From: Saccharum officinarum
Lineage: Eukaryota > Streptophyta > Magnoliopsida > Poales > Poaceae
DNA length: 64,000 nucleotides
Direction: 5' to 3'
NCBI GenBank assembly: GCA_020631735.1
Contig: CM036159.1
Span: 99,335,670-99,399,669, forward strand
Shown: positions 22,150 through 33,340 of the stretch, one piece after another
Layout: the number at the start of each line of letters is the position of its first letter
How positions within the stretch are numbered: position 1 is the stretch's first letter
The notes under the pieces: model-generated
What the model saw: the letters and a program-made list of their open reading frames with translations, nothing else
Databases searched by the model: none
What the model was told of the DNA's origin: nothing
Translations under genes and position numbers: made by a program

Positions 22150-25100
22150 ATGGCCGTCGCCACCGCTGCCGTCTCCCTCCACCCTTTCCTCACCCGCCCC
22201 GCCCCCGTGCTCCGCATAGGCCGCCGCCTCCCACCCCTCCTCCTCCGCGCCACTTCGTCCACCTCCACCTCCGCCTCCCCGGACTTCAACATCACCTTCG
22301 CGGAGCCCGCGCCGTCCAAAAAGGCCCCGTCCGCGCAGCCGCTGGTCCCGTGGATCGTCCGCGGGGAGGACGGCAAGCCCCGCCTCAGCACCTCCCCGCC
22401 GCCGGACGTGCTCCAGGCCATCGCGCTCGCGGAGGCGGAGGCCAAGAAGGCCGCCAAGAAGGAAAGCCTCAAGGGTCAGAAAGGTGCGGTTGCCGCCGCG
22501 GCTGCTTCCAATGCCAGCCTCAAGGCCAAGGAAAGGAAGGCCGCCCCGACCGCGCCGCCCAAGTTCTCTAAGGCGGCCAGGAGGTTTTACAATGAGAATA
22601 TCCAGGAGCGGGAGCCGCAGCGGCTCGCCAAGGTCCTTGCCGCCGCAGGAGGTAGTCCTTGTCCTATGTATTTCTGGACTACAAGCATTCAAATCAAGTA
22701 GTAATAACCTAACGTTCCTCATCTTAGATCAGAATAGTTAGAACGGATGCTTTTGGTATTGAATCTAGTGGTATATCAGCTGTTGTTAGTTTGCGGAGAT
22801 AACCATGCTTTATGATACTATGATAATCTTCTAGGTTCTACTAGTACCTAGCATTTTTGGCCAAATGAACTACACTAGAAACCCCATATTGTCCTCCTTC
22901 GGAATCAGATAGCTCTCCCAAAATTGGCGGCTTCTATTATATACTTGGTTTGTTTGCTCCCGATACCTTCAGCAGTTTGGGTTGCTAATATTGGGGAGGT
23001 TGGATTTTCTTAGTTCCTTTCGAGTAACTCTAGAAATGTAACACTTCACTCTTCAAAACTTTTGGTTTTGATTACCATTATCTGTTAAGATGCTTACTAA
23101 ACGACTCTTCCCAGTGGCATCAAGAAGGAGCAGTGAGGAGCTCATCTTCCAAGGGAAGGTGACTGTCAATGGTTCAGTCTGTACTTCTCCTCAGGTATGA
23201 ATTATTATTGTCTTCCATGAATGAGGGGGATATTTAAATATTTGCCCTCCTTACGGTTGCGACCTCTTCAGTTGCCCATCTTATAATGACAATTAAAGAT
23301 TTGCCCCAATAATCTCTTCAGTGTTACAGATTTGCCCATTTTGGCTTCATAGCTGTACATGTCAGGATACCACCGTGGATCATCCAGGGGAAAAGACCTC
23401 CCTGCCCCTCTCTGTGTTTTGCTACCTGCCTGGACGGATAGGATTTTTAACACTTTTTTAAAACTATTTTTAAATTTGACACCGTTTGAAAACTTTTTTA
23501 AAACTAACACCTTTGGCCGCGCCTCGGTCTTACCGCGCCAACATGCATGGCGCGGCAGTATTCATCGGCCGCGCCATGCATGGAGGCGCGGCCAAAGGTG
23601 TTAATTTTAAAAAAAGTTTTCAAACGGTGTCAAATTTAAAAATAGTTTTAAAAAGTGTTAAAAATAAAAAAATCCTATCCGTCCAGGCAGGTAGCAAAAT
23701 AGAGAGAGGGGTAGGGAGGTCTTTTCCCCTGGCTGATCCACGATAGCATGCTGACATGTACAACCATAAAGCCAAAACGGGCAAATCTGTAACACTGAAG
23801 AGATTGTTGGGGCAAATCTTTAATTGCCATTACAAGAGGGGCAACTAAAGAGGTCGCAACCGCAAGGAGGGCAAATATTTAAATATCCCTGAATGAGGAG
23901 ATACTAGTTTTGGTACCATAATATTTTACTTTCATAGTTATGTTGTTGCCACATCTTAATTTGTTCTCTGTTGATCTTAGAGCAACACTTGTTTGGTCCA
24001 TGAACACTTGAACCGTTTTATATGACTTGATTTTTTACCAATCTTTTTCCAGTGCATTACACTATGAACAAAAAATCGTTTCTCTGGTTAAATCAAAGGA
24101 TAAAATAATTCATTTTGTACAGACCAAAGTTGACGTCTCAAAGGATTCTATCTACGTTAATGGGAATCGCATTTCCAAGAAGCTGCCTCCGAAGCTGTAT
24201 TTTGCTGTTAACAAGCCAAAGGGGTTGGTCTCTTATTTTCCATACTTTACTTGTGTGCTGCATCATTAGTGGTGTAGTCATAAGGGACTTTAGGCATATT
24301 TGAACTGGCTCAGCCTGGGACTCAGGTTATTTCTGGCACCATCCTTGTGCAGTAATCATGATGCCATGATTATCTTGTATTCCAGTGAAATATTTTTGAA
24401 TCACAGAAAAGGAATCATCAATCTAATGAATTTTGTTTTTGTGCTACAGGTACATTTGCTCATGTGGTGAAGATTCAAAGTCTGTTGTCTCCTTATTTAA
24501 TGATTATTTGAAGGGCTGGGTATGTTCCATAACAGGGCTCACATAAAATTCATATTATAATGATGTTAATGGAATTCACAATAATTGATGAATTGCCAAA
24601 CCTTTTCTGACTATGAATCTGTATTGGGTGAATCTCTATTATACCTATGCATATTTACAGAACAAGATTCAACCAGGGCTGCCAAAACCACGTTTGTTTA
24701 CTGTGGGTCGTCTCGATGTTGCCACGTCTGGTTTGATAGTAGTCACAAATGATGGTAAGTTTATCATACTTGGTAATATGTACTGCATCCGTTCAAACTG
24801 CAAGTCATTTTGGCTTTTCTAGGTACACTACTTTTGCTACGCACCTAGATATACATTATGTCTAGAACATAGTAAAAACTATGTATCTAGAAAAGCTATA
24901 AGAACTTACAATTTGGAATGGAGGGAGTACTTTGGAAAAGGGCAAACTTACAATTTGGAATGGAGGGAGTACTTTGGAAAAGGGCAGTTTTTTGTCTCCC
25001 AAGACTTAAGCTTGATTTTTGTCGTTTCTTTTAGGTGAGTTTGCTCAAAAGCTTGCACATCCTTCTTCAAATGTTACAAAAGAGTAAGTTTAGCGTCTTT

Positions 25101-28100
25101 GGCGGGTTTATATCTTATCCGAATACTGTAATGCAAAAGGAACATGTACTGGAACAGTACTATTCATTATTATGCAGAATTTGGTAGCACAAATAAATAG
25201 TAACGTCTCTTCTACCATATAAAATGAGGACTATGAAAGAAGATCATTAGAATAGCATCAATATACAAATCTTCGTGCATGGTTTTCCAATTATAAATCA
25301 TTTTTAAAATGGTTGCTGGGCAATGAACAGTAGGGAAAGTGAACATAAATTTGATCTGACAGGTTTGTGTTTTTTTGATGCTGCAGATATGTGGTAATTA
25401 TTGATGGTGCCGTTCACAAAAAACACCTCATAGCTATCAGTGAAGGCACAAAAATTGATGGGGTCATGTGCATTCCTGATTTAGTAGAACCGTTGGATGC
25501 TCAATCAGATACAAGAAAGACCCGCCTAAGGATAGTGGTATTTTTTTCTAGCTTCTTTTATTCTATCCTGTTCCTCTTTGCTTTTGGATTCACTTATTCA
25601 CTTAAGCAATATGGCTGTTATATGTCCTCAGGACTATTAAAAAATAGGTGATTTTGCTTGTCCTCTTACTCTTTATCGGTTGCTGTATATCCACTATAGC
25701 CACATGAAAGTTCTTTTGAATAGTATCCTGTGGGAATGGTTGTGTACTAGTTGGTACTTTAAAGCCTTCCAAAGTGCTTGGCAAGCATTTGAGGTTCATC
25801 ACAGCGTGTGGCAAGCAAGTAATTCCATGTTTTTTTTTGGAATTGACATAAATTCCAATCTGTTTTAGTTACCTTCTGCAATATTTGAAACTACCTGCAT
25901 AAATAGAACATGCTGCTGTTGTTAAAGAAACATCTGTCTCAACTTGTTCACAATTGGAAAAGGCATGATTGCCTGTGATGAACTAATGTTGGAACCTTTT
26001 CTTGCGTTATTATATTTCAAAGCCTGGTGGAATGGGCATATGGCCATATCAGTGCAATGTAAAAAAGGGTGCAATAACTACATTTTGTTATATTGCAGCA
26101 TTTATATTTGACTTCTTCACTGTCACTGTATTTCCATATATGAGGAAGGTGCAATTACATTTCACATGCTTGTTGGTTGAGGAATCAAGCATGTAGTTAT
26201 TGCAATTTCCGCTCTACCCTTCGTCCCTACTCTAATGCCTTGTTCTAGTCCCATTTTTGTTGGACATACTGTTGGAGTATGTGTGTGTGGTGCCTCCAGC
26301 CCAGGCCAGCCCATGTAGGGCAAGGCCCATTAGGGTTAGGGTTAGGCACTGCCTATATGTACCCTAGGGGTTCACCCTCTATCTATCTATGCAATAGAGA
26401 ATAACCATTCTAGCATGGTATCAGAGCAGAGCAGAGCAGCAGCAGCAGTGGAGCGGTACGACACCCCAGGGAAGGCGGCGATACAGATGGAGATGCAGAG
26501 GCGGGCGGCCCGGCAGGGTGAGGAAGAGACGGCGACCGGGTCCGGGAGGAGCACGCCGCTCTAGCATGGTATCAGTGTAGTTCCCGATCCAGGCCGACCA
26601 CCACCTCTTCCGCTGCCGCCAGCGCGCCCCCGGGGAGAGCCACCTCTCCACCGGGGCAGCGCCCTTGGTTCGGCGTCGATCTCATTCGATCCGCGCCCAT
26701 GGTCGCGTCAATAAGTCGCAGCAGGAGCAGCAAGCAGCAGAGGACCTACCTCCACTTCGTGCACGGCGCCAGGGAGCCGCCTTGGCCGGATCCGGTCGAT
26801 CCGGGCGACAGCGCGCAGGCGGCTGGCGGCGCCGCCGCCGCCGCCACCCCTGACCCACGCCCTCCCTCCGCCCCCTCTCCTCCATCTCGCGAAGGCCCCC
26901 CGCGCTCGCATCCGTGCGGATCCGCGCCTGCTCATCGTTCCACGGCTCTCGCGAGGCCGTCCCTCTAGCGCCTCCGCCGTCGCCGCGCGCCGCCGCCGCC
27001 CTGCGCGCCCCCAGCGCCGCCGCTGCTCTGGCCACGAGCGCGGGGGGCCCGACGCGGGCGTGGGCGGACCAGGAGCCGGCGCCCCCGACGCGAGTGCGGG
27101 CGGCCCCCACCAGGCGCGGCTGCGGGCGCGAAGGGAGCGGCTTCACTCCGCGCGGGGCCGCGACGAGGACCCGCCCGGCGTGCTCCTCCCGGACCCGGTC
27201 GCCGCCTCTCGCGGTCCCTTCTCCGCCGGGGACACCGACACCACCGCCGCAGTCCCCGCCGCTCGTGGTCTGCCTTCACCGCCGGTGTCGCCGCCTTTCC
27301 AGGCGGTCGCGCCACCCGCCGCCGGTCGTCGTCAAGCAAACTCGTCCGGAGTCCACGCCCTTCGCCGTCTACCGCGGACGACGCCCCCCCTCCCCGCCAC
27401 CCCTGCTCTGAGCGCGGGACTTCTACAAGGGCGGGCAGGGAAGCCGCCACCCACTTCTCCCCCTCCGCCACCCCTGATCTGAGCGCGGACCTCGACTTCT
27501 CCGCCACCCCTGCTCTGAGCGCGGTCTCCGAGGTATCCGGGTGCGCTGCCATCGCCTGCCCCCCCCTGTCGCCGCCCTGCGAACGCGGGCGCGCGCCCCA
27601 GGCGTATGGCTCGGCTCACCGTTCCGCGGCCACGACAGCTCGGTGTTGCGATTCCGTCTTCGACCGTCTTCGCTGCCACCTCGACTCGGCAACTTCTACC
27701 TCGGCTACGACCACGACGACCTCGACCTCGGCTACTTCGGCACAAAGAGGGCTATCCTCCACTTCTTCGCTCCAGCCACAACGTCCGCGACATGGTTGCG
27801 ACTGCGGGGGGATGACATCGTTTCCAGCTTTTGTTCGTCTTCAGTCTCATCGTGTGTTCGCCCCCGTTGTGACTGCGGGGGGATGTTGGAGTATGTGTGT
27901 GTGGGGCCTCCAGCCCAGGCCAGCCCATGTAGGGCAAGGCCCATTAGGGTTAGGGTTAGGCACTGCCTATATGTACCCTGGGGGTTCACCCTCTATCTAT
28001 CTATGCAATAGAGAATAGCCATTCTAGCACATACTAGTAGCATTCTAACATTTCAAGTTGTTCTTTAGTTGCTGCAAATAGACTTGACTGAAGAAATGTT

Positions 28101-29292
28101 CTAAACATGCTAAGCATCACTCATTTTCTATTGCCCGCTAATATTGTTGACTTCTTGCAGGTTCATGAAGGACGAAATCATGAAATTCGTGAACTTGTAC
28201 AGAATGCAGGGCTACAGGTTGTTTTTTTTTGTCCACCTGTTCTTATGTAGTTTATTGTCCATTCCTAGATGACATTTTGTTTTGCAGAATAAGTTGGTTA
28301 CTATATTTACTTAGATTTTGGTTTGAGATGGCAGCATAATGTTGCTTTTGCCTTGTTTTTCACTTCAATGTTGGAATGGGAACCGGAGATACCTGATGAC
28401 CACATTGCCTCCATCGCACACATATCTGTAACACATGATGGCCTGATGGGTGCCACACACTGCTATTCACTGATCTATACAAATAAGCCGCTGATCTTTA
28501 TCTATTCATCACATAGTTTGTCTGGCACTGTATGCTTGGACACGATAGAATGCAAATTTGTGAGCCAAATAACATTTTGTTCTATTGTTTTTCCCTTGGT
28601 AAGTAATTGATGCTTAATTTTCCTTGATGAATAGGTTTATGCATTGAAACGTGTTCGGATAGGCAGGTTCAGGCTTCCGGCAGATCTGGGGTAATGTACT
28701 TTCTGTAACGGTGGTTTTTTTTCCTCGAATGGTGACTGTATCAGTGTGCTTGACTGATGCTATAACGTTTTGCATGGATTGATACAATTCTACTCTCAAT
28801 TTAGCTGCTTTACAAAATGCCCTTTTAGGCTAACTTTTTCTGCCTTTTGGACTATCTTATGGGAAAATTGAGCAATCTATTTCAGTAAGATCAATCTTTG
28901 ATGTACTTATCACAAAAGTATCATTTGTGTAAATCTGGCAGCCAGGTGCAGATATGATGCACTGTTCATATATGCCTTTAGGATCTGATATGAAAATACC
29001 AGTCATGTGGGTGAATTTTTTGACTGAGGCAGCATGCGTATAAATACCAGTCATGTGGGTGGATTTTCTGTCAGAGGCAGCATGCATATCATTATTGTAG
29101 TCAAGAAGCAAAGTTAGACAAGCACTAGATGTTCAGTACACTGCTTTTTTTTTTTGGTTAATCAACTTCACATTAACAAAGAGAAGCTTGCGAATGAAAA
29201 AGTGAGTATTGTTTTATTCTGTACTTTTCAGAATTGGGAAGTTTGTTGAGCTCAAACAGGCTGACATCAAGGCACTAAAAGGCAACAAGTAG
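22150..29292 (+). CDS. SVR1: Plastid rRNA pseudouridine synthase, RluB/RsuA family (SVR1-like)
   Basis: Ten exons join in frame to 406 residues: 22150-22651, 23115-23194, 24123-24223, 24450-24519, 24661-24754, 25035-25083, 25387-25537, 28161-28217, 28635-28690 and 29232-29292, all with GT-AG introns. The N terminus (MAVATAAVSLHPFLT, Ser/Arg-rich, no acidic residues) looks like a chloroplast transit peptide. An alanine/lysine-rich linker precedes an S4 RNA-binding domain (QRLAKVLAAAG at the exon 1/2 junction to VTVNG). The catalytic block VGRLDVATSGL places the nucleophilic Asp at residue 270. VHEGRNHEIRELVQNAGL and VRIGRFRLPADLG are later family motifs. The family isomerises uridine in plastid rRNA; Arabidopsis SVR1 (suppressor of variegation) is the closest known relative by memory. 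An in-frame ATG at 21976 exists, but 22150 gives the better transit peptide. Introns 2, 5 and 7 carry transposons, yet all exons are intact. Confidence 0.88.
23227..23889. mobile_element. Mutator-type palindromic MITE
   Basis: A 663-bp element that is almost entirely an inverted repeat: the left arm from GGGATATTTAAATATTTGCC reads back as the right arm ending GGCAAATATTTAAATATCCC, with arms of roughly 300 bp and a GC-rich centre of GGCCGCGCC/ATGCATGG motifs (23515-23602). A perfect 9-bp duplication, TGAATGAGG, flanks it at 23218-23226 and 23890-23898. Nine-bp duplications and long terminal inverted repeats are hallmarks of Mutator-like elements. It has no transposase. It sits in intron 2 of the pseudouridine synthase gene, so the transcript would fold into a long hairpin. 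Confidence 0.88.
24782..24928. mobile_element. Degenerate Stowaway-like MITE
   Basis: The left end 'actgcatccgttcaaactgc' and the right end 'acaatttggaatggagggag' are imperfect inverted copies of the common grass 'ctccctccgttcc' terminus, with an inner inverted pair 'cttttctagg'/'tctagaaaag'. It lies in intron 5 of the pseudouridine synthase gene. Confidence 0.6.
24903..24986 (+). repeat. Tandem 42-bp duplication at MITE end
   Basis: Two perfect 42-bp copies at 24903-24944 and 24945-24986, each starting 'aacttacaatttggaatgga' and ending 'actttggaaaagggca'. The unit spans the right end of the Stowaway-like MITE and its flank. Confidence 0.9.
26270..26415 (+). repeat. TRIM-like element 5' LTR
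   Basis: 146 bp, TG...CA, ending directly before the TGGTATCAGAGC primer-binding site. It contains a 'tagggttagggttagg' run near 26331-26346. Confidence 0.88.
27395..27525 (+). repeat. Short repeat in TRIM internal region
   Basis: The phrase 'ccgccacccctgctctgagc' or a one-base variant occurs three times (about 27395, 27464 and 27501), each followed by GCGG. It is an internal low-complexity expansion of the element, not coding. Confidence 0.55.
27884..28029 (+). repeat. TRIM-like element 3' LTR
   Basis: 146 bp, nearly identical to 26270-26415; differences include GTGGGGCC for GTGGTGCC and CCTGGGGG for CCTAGGGG. Followed by the CATAC target duplication. Confidence 0.88.
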
Positions 29293-30380
29293 AGATGACA
29301 CCTGAGTTCTTTTAGTGACGATATTGGAATTAATTCAGATAAGCACATCTTCGTCCAAAGATGCAGCAATCCTTTTGACAGTCGCAAGACATGAGCTGCT
29401 ACTCAACTCAAAACCTGTGAATGTTTGTCGATGTCCATTGGTTGTGGTGGTTGCTGATGGGTTAGTGCGACAAACATACTTTGCCTTGAAGAAATTGTGA
29501 ACTACTTCGCTGACGAATCTCCACATCAGATGAAACAGCCGAACCTCCAAGTGCACGATGCAACAGTCGTTTGGTGGGGATGAAACATTGTGAAATAGTT
29601 GAACTCCTGATGGCATATCCTTTGTATATATCAATGTAAATCGCATGGTCTTGTGCGAGGACATGAACCATTTGTCCAAAAGTTGTTAGACAATGATTGA
29701 TGGCAGACGAGTTATATTTGGCCAAATTGCATTGCAGCTCGTTTGCTGAGCATTTTTTTTAAAAAAAATCCTTTTGCTGGCCAGTAATTTATTCCTGTAA
29801 AAAGGAACGGTGCTGTGCCCGTTCGTTACAAAAGAGACACAAATGTCATTCTTTTTGCAGAAGCACAGAATCGAGGTGGACCAATCACAGAAATCGGAGC
29901 GACGTGGCCGGGCTCCCTGCGCGGCGGTGAACTGTGGCTTAAAGAGTTTAATAGCACTTGCCATAATTAAAGTGTGCCGAATTGTTTTTTTTTAAAGAAC
30001 AGGGAAGGCTCCTTCCCCCAACAAGCCCAGCGGCCCACTAGCCCACAGGCCCACACGATCGTGGTGGTCGTGCGAGCGGCGTGCGGCGCACCTCAACCCA
30101 AAATCAAAAGGAAAACACAAACAGAAACCACAACGGCACAACCCCAGCTTCGGCCGGCGGCTGAGAGAGATCCACCCACACTCGGGCCTCCGGCGGCGGC
30201 GGTGCGGCTCCGTCGTCCGTCCCCTAGTCCGACTCGATCGATCCCCTCCTTGTAGTGCTAGTACTAGAATCCCCTTGGGTCTCGCCGTCCTCGAAACAGA
30301 GAATAAATACAGCTCCAAAACAAAAAAAGATTATATATACGAATAGTAAGACATCGATCGACGGATCCATCGTTCCATCC
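29293..30380. other. 3' flank of pseudouridine synthase gene / upstream of DUF1618 gene
   Basis: No coding sequence that I can support. The first few hundred bases probably include the 3' UTR of the upstream gene. 30000-30250 is more GC-rich and resembles the 5' leader seen before the kinesin gene: 'gagagatccacccacactcgggc' at 30163 versus 'gagagatccacccgcactcg' at 34848. Confidence 0.4.
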
Positions 30381-31868
30381 ATGGATGCCACAGAAGAGCC
30401 CATGTTTAGTTTGCTAGATGTCTCCTTGCACCCGCCTGAATGGAACGAAGAAGGCGGCGAAATCCAGTGGGTGCTCCTCGACAACCAGGCCTACGTCGCT
30501 GAACGCCACAACTGCCTTCTCCAGGACATGGCGTGGGGAGCAGATCCAGGTCACCCTCTGCTTCGCTCGCCCGCCGCGCGTCTCCTACCTGTGCGTGTTC
30601 TGCCCTGGATTGGAACACACCGTGTTCTCCGTGGAGCCGGATATCCTCGCCATGGAGGAGGACCTCGTCCTCCTTCGCGTCATCGTCAGTTCTAAAAGGG
30701 AATTTCTGGATGATGCGGACTACTACATCTACCAGGCCACCGACGAGGCCGCGGACGGGGGGCCGTCACTCAAGCGGCTCCCGCGGCCCCCTAGCCCCTA
30801 TGGCTTTGATTCACATCAAGTTGGCATTCTGCGCTGCGGCACGTCAGGTGATTTCTATATTGTCGCCGCACTCTGTAAGGCGCGCAGTTCCGTGGTCCCT
30901 GAAGAGTTCGTCCTTTGCCTATACAACTCCAGTTCCCCAACCATTTGGAGTACCCACAACATTTCAGTGGACAGAAACCAACATCGACGCCAATATGGCT
31001 GCTACTTCCAGCATCGGTTATCTCAATAGGAGGAGATCCTGGCACCATGGGCTTTGTTGACCTCTGGCGGGGTATCCTAGGCAAAACCACCCCTCCTATT
31101 CGTTATGTAACTTTACCACCGCCACTCCTTCCAGGCAGGGTGAATAGGGGTGACGCACGCCTCGCTCGGGACATCGCCATAGTCCAACAAGGTCGCACCA
31201 TTAAATACGTCGAGCTGCAGGTTCACTGGAAGCCTCACCCAACCTTTTGGGGTTGCTACTTCAGGGATGGTTGGGTGTCCAGGATATGGACAAGGCCGGT
31301 GGATGCTGATTGTTCTGAGGACTGTTGGAATCCGGGCTGTAAGCAAGAGTCTTCTGATATCCCAATTGACAGCAACCCACATTTTAAGCTACTGCCTGAG
31401 ATGATGGACCATAGTGGCATGACTGTGAAACCATTCAAGGGACTCTTCGTATGTCAACCCACACTCAGTTTGAGTGATGATGATGATCTTGTTTACTTCA
31501 TGACCAAGGCGAAGAGCATGGATGGCAAGGCTTGGGTGATTGCTGTGGACATGAAGAACAACACATTACAAGGAGTGGATGAGTATGTTGCGGAAAGGAC
31601 TATCGGCGTGGATTTTGGCTATATGCACAGTAGGATATCCAAATATCTGACGGCAGCCCCAGGTAATCATGTTCGAGCAATGCAACCCTCATCGCATGGT
31701 TACTTCTACAAATCTTTTGGTTCTGTTATTGCATTATCCCAGTATAATCGCAAATCGCCTGCTAAACTAGTTCAGTCCATATACTCGCTGATGCGTGGGT
31801 CATGGGTGTCTAAATGCCATGTCCACTCCAGGTCACAAATCCAGACAAGGTCGATCATTTGCAACTGA
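30381..31868 (+). pseudogene. DUF1618 protein gene with frameshifts
   Basis: The reading frame begins MDATEEPMFSLLDVSLHPPE (30381) and runs to LLDNQAYVAE. It must then shift near 30495-30512 into the frame giving NATTAFSR, VTLCFARPPRVSYLCVFC and VLLRVIVSS. It shifts again near 30970-31020 into ISIGGDPGTMGFVDLWRGIL, RYVTLPPPL and KYVELQVHW, and ends at 31868. This order (ARPPxxSYxCVxC, then IGGxPGTMGWVDLWRGIL, then RYxPLPxP) is that of the cereal-expanded DUF1618 family, whose biochemical role is not known. The C terminus also looks out of frame. Either it is a pseudogene or the assembly has indels; RNA reads would decide. Confidence 0.72.
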
Positions 31869-32539
31869 TGTGATTGTGTTGTCCCAGTGAGGCAGTGACC
31901 AGTGTTGCCTCAGTCCCATTTGTTTTAGGTAGATAACAGAAGCATGCCCCAAGGGTGGTTGATTCCATGCTTCCCAGAGATATCATCATTGTGTTCCTAA
32001 TGGACCTTATCATAGTGAAGTTGAATATCTGTTCGTAGTATGTTTGCATGTCTGTGTTCTCATCTCTTATCTTATAGAGGAAGTTAAAAAAAAAACTTTA
32101 ATTTAAAGTGGCTTCATAGTCAATTTGGTTCAAGTGCTTTCTTGAAAGGTTTGTTTGGCCCCTTGCTTTTCATAAGGGTCGAAGAAGTACTTTACACTAT
32201 ATTTCTGGTCACCTCAATGTGTTGTCAAGGTGAATAATCATCTTTTTTACTCAACTAGTAGTAAACAGAATGTTTACCCTCCTGTCTCTTTTGCTATGCT
32301 TGCTTCTAATTTTGGTCTTTGCTTATGCTATTTTGTTCTCCACCTCCATGCATAGTGACCTGATTTTCTCTAAAGACAGTAATGATAAGAGATTCCCTAA
32401 TGATAACCCTTTGATACCAACACGTAACTAAGATAGCATTTGATTGGCTTCATCCTCACCTCCCTCTGCCTTAGGAACCAGCAAAACATATGGGACCAAT
32501 TTGGCCCAGTCTATAGGACAAATAAGTGAAGCAAATATA
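31869..32539. other. Non-coding flank of DUF1618 gene
   Basis: AT-rich with no supported ORF; probably 3' UTR and intergenic DNA. Confidence 0.45.
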
Positions 32540-32732
32540 CTCCCTCCGTTCCAAATTATAAGTTGCTTTGACTTTTTTTTGTTTAATCCATTTTGCTATG
32601 TATCTAGACATATTATTATACCTAGATGCATAATTTGGAACTGTGGGAGTACATTATTATACTTTGGAATGGAGGGAGTACATTTCACTAACAAAAAAAG
32701 TCAAAGCGACTTATAATTTGGAACGGAGGGAG
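32540..32732. mobile_element. Stowaway-type MITE
   Basis: A 193-bp element whose left end 'ctccctccgttccaaattat' and right end 'ataatttggaacggagggag' are exact inverted copies. The inverted match extends about 40 bp with one mismatch (through 'gctttgacttttttt'). The left flank is TA and the right flank TG, so one side of the TA target has probably mutated. A third, internal 'ggaatggagggagtac' copy at about 32664-32679 suggests rearrangement. Confidence 0.85.
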
Positions 32733-33182
32733 TGCATTATTATATTTTAAACTGCAGGGTTCTGATTCAAACATACACTAGTGAGCCAACTCAATTGGAT
32801 TTATAAAGGATCTTTCTTTGCTAAAAGAAAAAGGAAAGTTGTGCTGGTGAAATTTATGACGATTTGTTATCATTCCAATTTATTATTAGGATTAGTGAAG
32901 TGATTCTTGTTGTTTAGAATGCATTGTTTAGGATGAAATTTAAAATCATATGGTACAAAAAGATAACATGTCATCTGTTTTGGGGCAAGGTAGATTTGTT
33001 AGTGCTCTTAAGCAATTCCAGTATTGGAGGGCTGTATCGTTTTATTACATTGCTTTCTTGGGACACTGCAGAGTAGCTGTTAGATTGGTGAGATAAAAAA
33101 AAGGATTTTTTTCCCCACAGCATTATTGGGCTAAACTTTTGGCACTCACTAAAACATGGGTTGTTTAATTTGCTGGGTGCAG

Positions 33183-33340
33183 GAACGAAGGGAAACCTGA
33201 AACGACCAGGGACGGTGTTGCTGGGATCCTCTAACAAGAAGCCTCCTGGATTCTGGATGTCTATGCCACCCTGGGACGATGAGCAAAAGGAACATGATAC
33301 TGAAATGGAAATGGATGGAGATGATATGATTCTGAACTAG
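33183..33340 (+). CDS. Orphan terminal exon, gene unknown
   Basis: After a good acceptor ('ttgctgggtgcag' ending at 33182) one frame is open for 51 codons to a TAG at 33338-33340, reading TKGNLKRPGTVLLGSS, then KKPPGFWMSMPPWDDEQ and an acidic tail EMEMDGDDMILN. The composition looks protein-like and the stop is followed by AT-rich UTR-like sequence. I do not recognise the family. No upstream exon in the right phase is evident: the DUF1618 gene ends at 31868 and the pseudouridine synthase ends properly at 29292. It may be the last exon of a gene whose 5' part has been lost, or an alternative last exon of a neighbour. Confidence 0.4.

Larger units (their letters stand above)
26270..28029 (+). 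mobile_element. Short-LTR non-autonomous retrotransposon (TRIM-like)
   Basis: A 1,760-bp element with 146-bp LTRs at 26270-26415 and 27884-28029, both starting TGTTGGAGTATGTG and ending CATTCTAGCA. A perfect 5-bp duplication, CATAC, lies at 26265-26269 and 28030-28034. The primer-binding site TGGTATCAGAGC is at 26416-26427 and a purine run (GCGGGGGGA) precedes the second LTR. The internal 1.47 kb is GC-rich and I recognise no gag, protease, integrase or RT in any frame. A second PBS-like copy ('tagcatggtatcag') occurs near 26563. The LTRs differ at very few positions by eye, so insertion is fairly recent. It lies in intron 7 of the pseudouridine synthase gene, in the sense orientation. Confidence 0.88.

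Noticed and set aside
21919..22722. 267-codon open frame on the minus strand
   Set aside because: It is the antisense shadow of GC-rich exon 1 of the pseudouridine synthase; composition is Arg/Gly-rich with no domain.
26331..26346. Telomere-like 'tagggttagggttagg' run
   Set aside because: Only about two and a half units inside the LTR of the short-LTR element and repeated in its other LTR; not a telomere or interstitial telomeric array.
26682..27745. Several 130-195 codon ORFs in the TRIM-like element
   Set aside because: They overlap in nearly all frames, are Pro/Arg/Ala low complexity and arise from GC-rich non-coding sequence.
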